Shown here piece after piece: positions 45,447 through 54,760 of a DNA stretch of 64,000 bases (positions are counted from its first letter, which is position 1; every line of letters starts with the position of its first letter). The translations under genes and the position numbers were made by a program. The DNA is taken from NCBI GenBank assembly GCA_964542585.1, contig CAZIUI010000016.1, forward strand, positions 1 to 64,000, written 5' to 3'. Source of the DNA: CAYYUA01 sp964542585. Lineage in GTDB: Bacteria; Bacteroidota; Bacteroidia; CAILMK01; CAYYUA01. The notes under the pieces were generated by a model. It saw only the letters and a program-made list of their open reading frames with translations, was not told the origin of the DNA and did no database searches.

Positions 45447-48400
45447 TTATTGCTTTCCTACAAGGTAATTTAAATCTATTACTGATTTATTATACTCATT
45501 TAACTTTTCTAAATAGCTTATTTTAATCCGCAACGCTTGCTTGCTAAAATTAGCATACGCGGTGTAAGAAATGCTTCCCTTTTGATACTCTTTTCCAGCA
45601 TTTGTAAGCAATTTTTCAGCTTGCGGTAAGCGTTTATTCTGGTAAAATTCCAACTGCTGTTGCAGTTGCTTTACTTGGGTTAGTTGCTGCTGAATGTGGG
45701 TACTGGCTTTGTTTTTAAGGTCAGCAAGGGAGGCTTTTTGCTCCGCTATCTTAATTTTAGCCGCCTTGTTACGGCTTTCAAAAGACCAGAAGGCTAAGGG
45801 AACCCGCACTCCGGCACGAAAACCATAAAAACCTGAAACACCATTGATCTTTTGGACTTGATAGCTAAACTTCAGGTCCGGCCACAAATTAGCTTTCTCC
45901 TGGTCATAAGCGGCTTCAGCCCGTTTTAAGGCTTGCTGCTTAACCTGAATACGGGGATTTTGATCAAGTACCCCCGTATCTGCTATCCTCGGTAAGGGCA
46001 ATTGATTAGGTGACTTGTCTGCTATAATCACCGTATCATCCGTATTCATGGCCTGCTGCAGCCCCCTGTGATAGACTTTCAGATCAGCCTTGGCTTGTTT
46101 GAGCTTCACCCCTAGTTTTTGATAGCGGGCTTTTGAGGCCAGTTGGGCTAATTTTCCGCTTGCCCCTGTCCTGTACCTCAGATTAGCAGCCTTTTGATAA
46201 CTGGCAAAAACAGAATCTAATCGCTGATAAAGGGCTAACCGAGCATGGCCATATTGTAATTGATGGTAAGCCCTCCGGACTTGTCGCGCTTGTTGTTGCC
46301 GTAAACGGTACTGCTCTTTTTTTGCTAAATTGAGTCGTTGTTGTTGTAAGGCCTTCCGTTTTTGGTACACCATGGGTAGCTCAAGTAGCTGGCCAATGCC
46401 CAATGCATTCACTCCTCGAGCTGAGCCAATCCTTGATTCCTGTTGGCCAATGAAAAGCCGGGTCTTAGCCAAATCAGGTGTTACGCCTTTTAATACTTGC
46501 TGCCGCCTGACTTTGTACTCCTGCTTTTGGATGGCCGGATGGTTTTGCAGGGCTGCTTGTACGGCCTCATCGATCGTTATACCTCTTTCCTGCTCCTGAG
46601 CCTGGACCGGATTATATGATAGCCCAAGCAACGCTATTACTGCAATGACGGTTGTCACTTTTGGATTGAGCCTGTTAGACGATTCCTGATTTTTATCAAA
46701 AACCGTATAAAGAATAGGTAGTACGACCATGGTGAGCAGGGATGCCGTAATCAGCCCACCGATTACTACTGTCGCCAACGGCCGTTGCACCTCGGCCCCT
46801 GTGGAGGCAGAAACAGCCATGGGCAAAAAACCAAGCGCATCGGTAGATGCCGTAAGCAGTACCGGCCTAAGCCGCATCCGAGAGCCTTGGATCACCCGCC
46901 TGAATTTATTCGAAGTTCCGCTGGCTTTTAATTCATTGAAAAAGCTGACCAGTACAATTCCATTGAGCACAGCAATACCAGACAGGGCTATAAAGCCAAT
47001 AGCAGCAGAAATACTAAAAGGCATGCCCCTGATGAAAAGGGCGAACACCCCTCCTACGGCCGCTAACGGTATGGCTGCAAAAACCATCAAACTTTGTTTA
47101 ACAGATTGGAAAGTGATGTAGAGGAGGATTAAGATCAGAACAAGAGCCATGGGCACTACCAATAATAACCGCTGTTGGGCTTGTTGTAAGTTCTTAAAAT
47201 CTCCGCCATACTGGGTATAATAGCCTGGCGGTAGTTCAAGGTTATTATCAAGTTTCTGACGAATGGCATTGATAAGCGAAGCAATATCCCGTTCCCCGCT
47301 ATTGACACCTACTACAATGCGCCGCTGTATATTTTCCCTTGAAATCTGAGCTGGCCCGCTACTGTAATGCACATCAGCCACCTCGCTCATGGGTACTTGC
47401 TTTCCTGAATGGGTTTCCAACTGCAGGTTCCGGATATCATCAATGGATTGCCGGTTTCCCTTTTGCAAGCGCAAGGTCAAATCATACCGGCGCTGGCCTT
47501 CGTACACAATACCCGCTGATTTCCCGGAAAATCCAGCGCTAAGCGCTAAGTTAGCCTGTGCCACATCGATCCCATATTTACCCAGTTTCCGGCGATCATA
47601 GTCTACAACCATTTGTGGTAAACCCGTTACCTTCTCCACCTTCGTACTCTGAATGCCATCAATATTCACTAAAAGGGATTCTATTTGGTCACCTTTTTGC
47701 TGAAGGAGTTGCAGGTCATCGCCAAAGACTTTTATGGCAATATCAGACCTTACACCTGATTGAAATTGGCTGATCAGCATTTCAATGGGTTGTGAAAAAG
47801 CATAGGAGACTCCGGGAATCACCTGGAGTTCCGCTTTCATCTTCTTGATAAGTTCTTCCTTGGTCCCCGCTCGCTCCCATTGATCATCGGGTTTGAGGAT
47901 CACAAACATATCGGTCATCTCCAAGGACATGGGATCGGCAGGCACTTCCCCGGTGCCGATACGGCTCACAACCTGCTCCACTTCATCAGGGAATTTCCGT
48001 AATAATATCTGCTCTATTTGGGAATCGGTTTTTATGGTTTGTTTAAGGGAGGTACCAGGCTGAAGGATGGGATGAATCACAATAGACCCTTCATCAAGCT
48101 GAGGTAAAAAAACCGCTCCCATACGGCCAAAAACCAATAAGGTAACCACCAGCAGCCCAATGCTCCCAGCCAGAACCCCGTAACGGTAACGAAGCGCCCC
48201 TTTAAGAACCGGCTGGTAAACCCGATCGAGGCTTTTAATGATGCGGTCATCAAGGCCCTTTTTGCTATTGGACTTGGGCTTGATCAACAGCGCGGCCATT
48301 GCCGGAACATAAGTAAGGCAGAGCAGCATGGCCCCGATAAGGGCAAAGCCAAAGGTGATAGCCATGGGCCGGAACATCTCCCCTTCTGCGCCCGTGAGGG

Positions 48401-49805
48401 TTAAGATCGGGATGAAAACGATGAGGATAATGATTTGACCAAAAAAGGCCGTGCGCATCATACGGCTGGATGAGTCGATGGTCAATTGATCAAGTGCTGC
48501 CTGCTTTTCAGCGCCAAATAGCCCCTTAACCTGGTCACTTTTAGCATAAAGCTGGTAAACCAGAAATTCAACGATGATAACCGCCCCGTCAACAATAATC
48601 CCAAAATCGATGGCCCCAAGGCTCATGAGGTTAGCTGTGATCCCGAACACCTTCATCATGATGAGGGCAAAAAGCATGGCCAGGGGAATCACTGAAGCTA
48701 CGATCAGGCCTGAGCGCCAATTACCAAGCAACAGCAGCAAAACAAAAATGACAATAAGGCCTCCCAAAGCAAGGTTTTCAGTTATGGTGCGGGTCGTCTG
48801 GCTGATCAGCTTCCCCCTGTCAATAAAGGGTTTCACCTGAACCCCTTCAGGCAGGGTTTGTTTGACCTCAGCCATGCGGTCTTTCACTCGTTGGATAACC
48901 TGCCAGGAGTTGGCACCTTTCAGCATCATGGCCTGCCCGGCAACCACTTCTCCATTGCCATTGCGCGTTACTGCTCCTAACCGTTTGGCATGGCCAAACT
49001 GCACCTTAGCCACATCTTTTAAGTAAATTGGCTGACCATCAGCCATCTTTACCTTGATATTCCTTATATCCTCTAGGGATTTGACCAAACCTTCACCCCG
49101 GATGTAATAAGCACGGGACCCTTTTTGAATATAGCTTCCGCCGGCATTCGCATTGTTCTTCTGGAGCGATTCGTATATTTCTCCAACAGTAAGGTTCACG
49201 CTTTTAAGCCGGGTTGGATCTATAGCCACCTCATATTGCTTTAAGTAGCCACCCCAGCTATTGATCTCAACCACCCCTTCAATGCCGGCCATCTGCTTTT
49301 TGATGATCCAATCCTGAATTGACCGGAGATCACGCGCACTGTATGCAGAATCATAACCGGGTTTTGTAGTAACGGTCCACTGGTATATCTCACCAAGCCC
49401 TGATATAATAGGACCCATTTTAGGCTGTCCCAGATCATCTGGAATCTTTTTAGAAGCTCCCCTGATTTTTTCTTGTATGAGTTGACGAGGGAGGTAATTC
49501 CCCATGTCTTTTTTAAAAATTAGCGTAACTACTGACAGGCCAAACTTTGAAACGGAGCGTATTTCCTTTATTCCGGGAATGTTTGCCATTTCCTGCTCCA
49601 CAGGGTAGGTAATGAGCTGCTCTACCTCTTTGGTAGCCAAATTCGGAGAAACCGTCATTACCCGTACCTGATTATTGGAAACATCGGGAATGGAATTGAG
49701 CGGAAGCGTTCTTAAGGAAACAATTCCACCAACTATAATAGCTACTACAAATAATAATATGGCTATCTTATTCTTAACTGAAAATTCAATAATACCTCTT
49801 ATCAT
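45447..49805 (-). CDS. Heavy-metal efflux RND pump fused to TolC-like outer-membrane channel (CzcA-CzcC fusion)
   Basis: From the ATG at 49805 the protein has about 1452 residues. Residues 1 to about 1035 form a CzcA/CusA-type HME-RND pump: first helix then RTLPLNSIPDVSNNQVRV, TM4 with IDFGIIVDGAVIIVE, PLDEGS-like LPQLDEGSIVIHP, and a second helix bundle with SGIAVLNGIVLVSFF. A further ~400 residues form an outer-membrane efflux protein: EAVQAALQNHPAIQKQEYKV, long coiled-coil helices, and a final QALRIKISYLEKLNEYNKSVIDLNYLVG. TM4 carries the D..D..E set seen in CzcA-type divalent-cation pumps rather than the CusA pattern, so Zn/Co/Cd/Ni is more likely than Cu(I). The longer open frame upstream has no family match. 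Confidence 0.92.
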   Translation of the reverse strand: MIRGIIEFSVKNKIAILLFVVAIIVGGIVSLRTLPLNSIPDVSNNQVRVMTVSPNLATKEVEQLITYPVEQEMANIPGIKEIRSVSKFGLSVVTLIFKKDMGNYLPRQLIQEKIRGASKKIPDDLGQPKMGPIISGLGEIYQWTVTTKPGYDSAYSARDLRSIQDWIIKKQMAGIEGVVEINSWGGYLKQYEVAIDPTRLKSVNLTVGEIYESLQKNNANAGGSYIQKGSRAYYIRGEGLVKSLEDIRNIKVKMADGQPIYLKDVAKVQFGHAKRLGAVTRNGNGEVVAGQAMMLKGANSWQVIQRVKDRMAEVKQTLPEGVQVKPFIDRGKLISQTTRTITENLALGGLIVIFVLLLLLGNWRSGLIVASVIPLAMLFALIMMKVFGITANLMSLGAIDFGIIVDGAVIIVEFLVYQLYAKSDQVKGLFGAEKQAALDQLTIDSSSRMMRTAFFGQIIILIVFIPILTLTGAEGEMFRPMAITFGFALIGAMLLCLTYVPAMAALLIKPKSNSKKGLDDRIIKSLDRVYQPVLKGALRYRYGVLAGSIGLLVVTLLVFGRMGAVFLPQLDEGSIVIHPILQPGTSLKQTIKTDSQIEQILLRKFPDEVEQVVSRIGTGEVPADPMSLEMTDMFVILKPDDQWERAGTKEELIKKMKAELQVIPGVSYAFSQPIEMLISQFQSGVRSDIAIKVFGDDLQLLQQKGDQIESLLVNIDGIQSTKVEKVTGLPQMVVDYDRRKLGKYGIDVAQANLALSAGFSGKSAGIVYEGQRRYDLTLRLQKGNRQSIDDIRNLQLETHSGKQVPMSEVADVHYSSGPAQISRENIQRRIVVGVNSGERDIASLINAIRQKLDNNLELPPGYYTQYGGDFKNLQQAQQRLLLVVPMALVLILILLYITFQSVKQSLMVFAAIPLAAVGGVFALFIRGMPFSISAAIGFIALSGIAVLNGIVLVSFFNELKASGTSNKFRRVIQGSRMRLRPVLLTASTDALGFLPMAVSASTGAEVQRPLATVVIGGLITASLLTMVVLPILYTVFDKNQESSNRLNPKVTTVIAVIALLGLSYNPVQAQEQERGITIDEAVQAALQNHPAIQKQEYKVRRQQVLKGVTPDLAKTRLFIGQQESRIGSARGVNALGIGQLLELPMVYQKRKALQQQRLNLAKKEQYRLRQQQARQVRRAYHQLQYGHARLALYQRLDSVFASYQKAANLRYRTGASGKLAQLASKARYQKLGVKLKQAKADLKVYHRGLQQAMNTDDTVIIADKSPNQLPLPRIADTGVLDQNPRIQVKQQALKRAEAAYDQEKANLWPDLKFSYQVQKINGVSGFYGFRAGVRVPLAFWSFESRNKAAKIKIAEQKASLADLKNKASTHIQQQLTQVKQLQQQLEFYQNKRLPQAEKLLTNAGKEYQKGSISYTAYANFSKQALRIKISYLEKLNEYNKSVIDLNYLVGKQ

Positions 49806-49953
49806 AAGCTTAACAAAAACCTTTTTAGCATCAAACGGGGTACGTAAGCCATGGCATGAGCAGCAGTCATGGACCAGCCATGATAACTCATCCAATAGCT
49901 TCGCCGGACCTTTTCAGGCCTTATCTAATTGGATGGACTACGGGTAAGGTTTG

Positions 49954-50301
49954 CTAAGCTTTGGGCGGATGCCAGCTGCCCGAGTTGCTATTGCGGATGG
50001 ACTTAGCTTGAAAAAGCCTTATCTGAATGTTGACAAAAGGTACTTGAAAGTTCGGGTGAAAAGCTGTTGACTGCATACTGTAAACCTTACACATACAGCA
50101 ACAATCCTGAGCGCTTGTATGGCTAACAGGACCTTTTTGATCCTCAACCTCCAAGGATAACCTCAGGGCGGGCTCACCCTCTGAATGTTCCTCCAGCGAT
50201 GTATTACCCATCGGTTCATCAAAAGGACAGGACATCCCATTTTGAGGAGAAAAAGCTGTACTGATGATAACCAGTAGTATGGGTAAAAACTTTTCACTCA
50301 T
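49954..50301 (-). CDS. Small secreted Cys-rich protein (DUF6660-like)
   Basis: This 115-residue protein has a short signal peptide (to about residue 20) and seven or so Cys, including a QDCCCMCKVYSMQ cluster. The C-terminus GSWHPPKA resembles the SIWQPPK ending of small Bacteroidota proteins that sit ahead of czc-type efflux operons. It lies about 150 bases upstream of the fused pump gene on the same strand and is likely first in the operon. It may bind metal in the periplasm; that is inference. Confidence 0.55.
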   Translation of the reverse strand: MSEKFLPILLVIISTAFSPQNGMSCPFDEPMGNTSLEEHSEGEPALRLSLEVEDQKGPVSHTSAQDCCCMCKVYSMQSTAFHPNFQVPFVNIQIRLFQAKSIRNSNSGSWHPPKA

Positions 50302-50404
50302 TTTAGCGGATCATTCCAAGTAAAATTTCAATTAAGTTTAACCTGTGCCTCAGCGTAAAGGTTTCGCTAAAGGCTTTTTAAGCGGAATTTAAAAAGGTTT
50401 TAAA

Positions 50405-51349
50405 TTATGATGCTTTTGATTCCAAAGTTTTAAGCTTTGAGATGTTTTGCCATCCCGTGTTTTGGTATCCAAAGTTGAATAGAGATGGATGGAGGATTTC
50501 CGCAAGGATCTTTACAGAATCTAATAGCCGCGGACCCGGTCGGTTAAAATATTGATGGCCGTCAGCGATGTAAATCTCATTTTGTTTCACAGCTTTAAGG
50601 GAACCCCATTGTTTATTGGCAGTTATATTCGGAAGCTCTTGGATCGTATGGTTCATGTCAAACCCACACGGAATAATAATGATCTTATCCGGGTCGGCTT
50701 CTAACAAGGTTTTTAAATCACTCATAGGAGAATGTTCCCCTTCTTTAGTAAACAAATTTTCACCCCCGGCTTCAGTAACCAGCCTTGGCATCCAGTTTCC
50801 GGCATACATTAATGGATCAATCCATTCTATAAGGGCCGTGCGAGGCATCACTGCCTTTGATTTTGCTTCTTGATGAATGTTGCTGATCTCAGCTTTAGAA
50901 TTTTGAACTACCGTTTGGCTAAGACCTTCCCTGCCGATGGCACGACTTACCCTGTGCATATCTTCCCACACATCGGCTAAATTATTGGGCGCTAAAGCAA
51001 GAACTTCCGGCTCGTAATCCAAGTATTCACTCACTGCCACGGTCACATCTTTTGGGCTGGCCGCGCATAATTCACATTGCATTTGGGTAATAATGAGATC
51101 CGGCTGTAAGGCTTGAAGCTGTTCGCCATCTACCTCATATACTGACAAACCTTGCTGGACTAAATTCTGAACATTGGCATCTATGGTCTTACTTGGGCCT
51201 TCTGCTAACACCTTAGATTGGGTGCAAACGGGTAGGGTGGTCACGCATTCGGGATAATCGCATTCATGCGAACGCCCTACAAGAGCATGACCATAGCCAA
51301 GGGCAAAAACAATTTCCGTAGCATTGGGCAATAATGATACAATCCGCAT
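50405..51349 (-). CDS. BtuF/FecB-like substrate-binding-fold protein without signal peptide
   Basis: This 314-residue protein of the periplasmic-binding class III fold (COG0614 type) starts MRIVSLLPNATEIVFALGYG, so the mature domain begins at residue 1 and no export signal is present. Features include LVGRSHECDYP, PDLIITQMQCELCA, PRTALIEWIDPLMYAGNWMP, LVTEAGGENLF and the terminal GPRLLDSVKILAEILHP. Such cytosolic members are annotated as cobalamin-binding proteins in many genomes. No ABC permease, cobalamin gene or visible cobalamin riboswitch adjoins it, so a transport role is doubtful. Confidence 0.8.
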   Translation of the reverse strand: MRIVSLLPNATEIVFALGYGHALVGRSHECDYPECVTTLPVCTQSKVLAEGPSKTIDANVQNLVQQGLSVYEVDGEQLQALQPDLIITQMQCELCAASPKDVTVAVSEYLDYEPEVLALAPNNLADVWEDMHRVSRAIGREGLSQTVVQNSKAEISNIHQEAKSKAVMPRTALIEWIDPLMYAGNWMPRLVTEAGGENLFTKEGEHSPMSDLKTLLEADPDKIIIIPCGFDMNHTIQELPNITANKQWGSLKAVKQNEIYIADGHQYFNRPGPRLLDSVKILAEILHPSLFNFGYQNTGWQNISKLKTLESKAS

Positions 51350-51390
51350 ACAATGTTAATTTAAGAAAGTACCCTTTAAGAGGTGTAGTG

Positions 51391-51792
51391 TTACTTTAGC
51401 AGGTTCTGAAAAGCCTCTACGGTAAGCGGTTTGGTAATGTACTCCTGAATGCCGGGATAATTGTAAGCTTTTTCGGCATCAGCTTCATAAACGGAAGATG
51501 AAAGGATGGCTACAATGGGAAAATCTTGAAAGGTATCCCCTAGCATTGTCCGCATTTTCTCCATGAATTCCCAGCCATCCATAAAAGGCATGTTAATATC
51601 TAACAAAATCACATCGGGGATTTTTAGATGTGACTGATCATTCTGATCTACCAGATAATTTAATCCTTCCTGCCCTGTTTTAAAGCTTTTTACCTCTTTG
51701 GCCAACCCCGATGTTTTGATCACCTTTTCACAAACAAAATTGTTAATCTCATCATCATCGATGACCAAAACCGTTTGAACCTTTTTAGGCAT
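51391..51792 (-). CDS. Single-domain response regulator (CheY-like)
   Basis: This 133-residue receiver has acidic pocket residues Asp12-Asp14 (VIDDDEINNF), phosphoacceptor Asp65 in VILLDINMPFMDGWEF, a Ser/Thr switch in AILSSSV, and Lys in YITKPLTVEAF. There is no output domain, so it probably works by protein-protein contact. No histidine kinase lies in the window. It follows typA by about 48 bases on the same strand. Confidence 0.93.
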   Translation of the reverse strand: MPKKVQTVLVIDDDEINNFVCEKVIKTSGLAKEVKSFKTGQEGLNYLVDQNDQSHLKIPDVILLDINMPFMDGWEFMEKMRTMLGDTFQDFPIVAILSSSVYEADAEKAYNYPGIQEYITKPLTVEAFQNLLK

Positions 51793-51839
51793 ATGTTTCC
51801 AAACTTCGGGATTTATAGAAGTTTATTAACAATTAATGC

Positions 51840-53648
51840 TTACCCTTGTTTTTTCTCAGCACGTTTCCGCTCACTTTCAGTAAGGGCTTGTTTTCGGAGG
51901 CGAAGGCTATGAGGCGTTACTTCTACAAATTCATCTTTAGCAATAAATTCCATGCACTCCTCTAATGATAATCTTACTGGAGGTGCTATTTTCATCTTCT
52001 CATCAGCTGTGGCTGATCGAACATTGGTTAATTTCTTGGTTTTGGTAACTTTCACCTCTAAATCATTCTCTTTTCCATGCTCACCGACAACCTGACCGGT
52101 ATAAACTTCGTCATTGGGTTCAACAAAAAATTTACCGCGATCTTGCAACTTATCCAGTGAATAAGCCACTACAGTCCCGGTTTCCATGGCTATCATGGAA
52201 CCATTAATACGGCCGGGAATATTGCCTTTCCAGGATTCATATCCTTTGAACTTGTTATTGACAATAGCCTCTCCAGCTGTTAGGTTTAAAACCTGTGTGC
52301 GAAGCCCTATAAGCCCCCTGGCGGGAATTTCCATTTCCAGCTGGACGCGATCACCTTTTGGCTGCATTTCAAGCAAATGTCCCTGCCTTTGACTGACTAG
52401 TTCTATAACCTTACCTGAGGTGGATTCAGGGCTTTCCACGCTAAGGTATTCAACGGGCTCGTAAGTCTTGCCCTCAATTATTTTAGTTAGGACCCTAGGC
52501 TGCCCAACTTGTAGTTCATAACCCTCCCTTCGCATGGTTTCAATTAATACAGCCAGGTGCATAATTCCTCGTCCATATACCATAAAAGCGTCCCCACTGT
52601 CAGTTTCCTCCACGCGTAAAGCCAAGTTTCGTTCCACTTCTTTGAAGAGCCGATCGCGGATTTGCCTGGAAGTTACGTAAGAGCCCTCCTTACCAAAGAA
52701 GGGTGAGTCATTAATGGTAAAAAGCAGCCCCATGGTAGGCTCATCCACGGCAATTGGCTTGAGGCCCTCTGGATTGTCCGGGTCCGCAATGGTTTCTCCA
52801 ATTTCAAAACCCTGGATGCCACTGATTGCACACAAATCTCCAGCGTGGACAGCTTCAGCCTTAACTTTTCCGAGCCCCTCAAAAGTGTAGATTTCCTTTG
52901 CTTTCCCACCTTTTTCAACAGATCCATCACGCTTTACCAAAGCCACTTGCTGGCCACTTTTGATGATGCCGCTATTAACGCGGCCTATGGCTATTCGCCC
53001 AATAAAAGAAGAATAGTCCAAAGAGGTGATTTGCATCTGAAGTGCACCTTCTTTTGCAACCGGCTCGGGAACATATTCCAAAATATAATCTAATAAAGCC
53101 GAAACATCGCCGGTGGGTTGCTCCCAATCTTCACCCATCCAACCTTCTTTAGAAGAGCCATAGAGGACGGGGAAGTCGAGCTGCTCCTCAGTACCGCCAA
53201 GGTTAAACATCAAATCAAAAACCTCTTCCATAACCTCCCCTGGCTTACAATTGGGCTTATCCACTTTGTTGACAACTACTACTGGTCTGAGCCCTAGCTG
53301 CAAGGCTTTCTCAAGGACATAGCGGGTTTGGGGCATCGCCCCTTCCAGCGCATCCACCAGCACCAGGGCACCATCCGCCATGTTTAGGACACGCTCTACT
53401 TCACCTCCGAAGTCAGCGTGCCCGGGGGTATCTATGATGTTGATTTTCGTCTGTTTATAGGTAACGGATACATTTTTAGATAAAATGGTAATCCCCCGCT
53501 CCTTCTCCAGGTCATTGTTATCCAGGATCAGGTCTTGCTGTTCCTCATGCTCCCCAAAAAGCTTGCATTGGTGCAAGATATTATCTACCAAAGTAGTTTT
53601 GCCGTGATCTACGTGGGCAATGATAGCAATGTTACGCAACGCTTGCAT
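51840..53648 (-). CDS. typA: Ribosome-associated GTPase TypA/BipA
   Basis: This 602-residue translational GTPase shows G1 AHVDHGKTTLVDNIL, switch I with ERGITILSKN, G3 DTPGHADFGGEV, G4 NKVDKP, then EF-G-like domains and the BipA-specific C-terminal domain (GLIGLRTQVLNLTAGEAI, IAMETGTVVAYSLDKLQDRG). BipA assists large-subunit assembly and growth at low temperature or stress. The predicted start MQALRNIAIIAHVDHG is typical. Confidence 0.97.
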   Translation of the reverse strand: MQALRNIAIIAHVDHGKTTLVDNILHQCKLFGEHEEQQDLILDNNDLEKERGITILSKNVSVTYKQTKINIIDTPGHADFGGEVERVLNMADGALVLVDALEGAMPQTRYVLEKALQLGLRPVVVVNKVDKPNCKPGEVMEEVFDLMFNLGGTEEQLDFPVLYGSSKEGWMGEDWEQPTGDVSALLDYILEYVPEPVAKEGALQMQITSLDYSSFIGRIAIGRVNSGIIKSGQQVALVKRDGSVEKGGKAKEIYTFEGLGKVKAEAVHAGDLCAISGIQGFEIGETIADPDNPEGLKPIAVDEPTMGLLFTINDSPFFGKEGSYVTSRQIRDRLFKEVERNLALRVEETDSGDAFMVYGRGIMHLAVLIETMRREGYELQVGQPRVLTKIIEGKTYEPVEYLSVESPESTSGKVIELVSQRQGHLLEMQPKGDRVQLEMEIPARGLIGLRTQVLNLTAGEAIVNNKFKGYESWKGNIPGRINGSMIAMETGTVVAYSLDKLQDRGKFFVEPNDEVYTGQVVGEHGKENDLEVKVTKTKKLTNVRSATADEKMKIAPPVRLSLEECMEFIAKDEFVEVTPHSLRLRKQALTESERKRAEKKQG

Positions 53649-53784
53649 TGAAATAGGCTCTTACGCTTTATTAGTTTTAAAAGGTGCAAAGGTACGGTTT
53701 TCCACACTAAAAGATTTTTTTTGGCCTTTGATCCCATAAATCTTGTAGGGTTCCTGGTACAATTGCACCTTCCAGTTGGGTCAA

Positions 53785-54624
53785 TTAATAAGCGATACGG
53801 CCTGCATAACGTGGATTGGGACGAAGGGAAAGCACAGGTACTGGCGAATGGTTGACCATCTGTTGAGCAAAAGCCCCCATGATCAGGTTGCTGGGGTTCA
53901 GTTCCTGTTCGGTCATGATAGTTACCAGATCTGCATTGTTATCCTGGGCATATTCCAGGGTTTTCTCAGTAATATTAGTACCAAAAAGCAAATCATGCTT
54001 AGCTGATACCTGATGCTCTTCCAGAAAATCTAAAACTTGGTGCGTATACTGACGCATGCGAATGACGGTATCGTCATCGCTATCCGTGCATATACCAGTT
54101 ACATGTACGGTAGCCCCAAAACGCTGTGCAAATTCCGTAGCAAAGGGAACTTTCTGCCTCGTATGCTCTGACTGATCTATGGGTAGCACAATGTTGTCAA
54201 AGCGGTCTTTCATGAAAGATTCCCGCATCGTAACCACGGGGCAGGGTGCGGCACTGACTGTTTTGTAAGCATTACCCCCGATCCAGAATTCCTCAAAACC
54301 AGAATGCCCGTGGGTACCCATGAATATCATCTCCGCTTCAATTTTCTCAGCTATTTGAACAATATTCTTGTAGATCGCACCCTCTGATTCATAAAACTCG
54401 AAATCGTACCCATACTGGGTTTTCAGATGTTTAAGTTTTTCCTGGACCTCATCTTCTAGCTGTTGTTTCTCGCTAGCTGACCCTAGAAAGGACTTAAAGA
54501 AATTAGAAGGTTTGACGTAGCCTAAGGCCACTTCTGATTTAAGCTTTTCTTTCATCTGCATTACGCAGTGTAGGGCATTTAATGAATGCTCTGAAAAATC
54601 TACAGGTACTAGTACAGTGCTCAT
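53785..54624 (-). CDS. Tandem universal stress protein (UspA) domains
   Basis: This 279-residue cytosolic protein contains two Usp domains, about 1-145 and 150-279. The first has STVLVPVDFSEHSLNAL and the nucleotide-loop pattern GTHGHSG followed by GN (usually GS). The second begins NIVLPIDQSEHTRQ and has lost the GxxG loop (VTIMTEQELN). Tandem Usp proteins of this kind are common in Bacteroidota. ATP binding by the first domain is possible but not certain given the GN substitution. Confidence 0.92.
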   Translation of the reverse strand: MSTVLVPVDFSEHSLNALHCVMQMKEKLKSEVALGYVKPSNFFKSFLGSASEKQQLEDEVQEKLKHLKTQYGYDFEFYESEGAIYKNIVQIAEKIEAEMIFMGTHGHSGFEEFWIGGNAYKTVSAAPCPVVTMRESFMKDRFDNIVLPIDQSEHTRQKVPFATEFAQRFGATVHVTGICTDSDDDTVIRMRQYTHQVLDFLEEHQVSAKHDLLFGTNITEKTLEYAQDNNADLVTIMTEQELNPSNLIMGAFAQQMVNHSPVPVLSLRPNPRYAGRIAY

Positions 54625-54760
54625 AGATAGTATTTTTTGGTTTTGAACAGGTAAATAAATTGATAGTAAGCAAAAAAAAGCAATTTTTTTAAATATGTCA
54701 ATTAAAATTTATATTGTTGAATAATATACCATATTAAGAAAACCAAGCATTGGTTGGTTT

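Noticed and set aside
46330..47121. Plus-strand frames of 89 and 130 codons within the efflux pump gene
   Set aside because: They lie antisense to the well-conserved RND coding sequence; no domain, signal or start context supports them.
49806..49895. Upstream extension of the RND pump by 30 residues
   Set aside because: The extension (Cys/His-containing) has no family match, and MIRGIIEFSVKNK at 49805 is the standard pump start.
51350..51400. Cobalamin riboswitch for the BtuF-like gene
   Set aside because: The leader is only about 40 bases to the next gene and shows no B12-box-like sequence.
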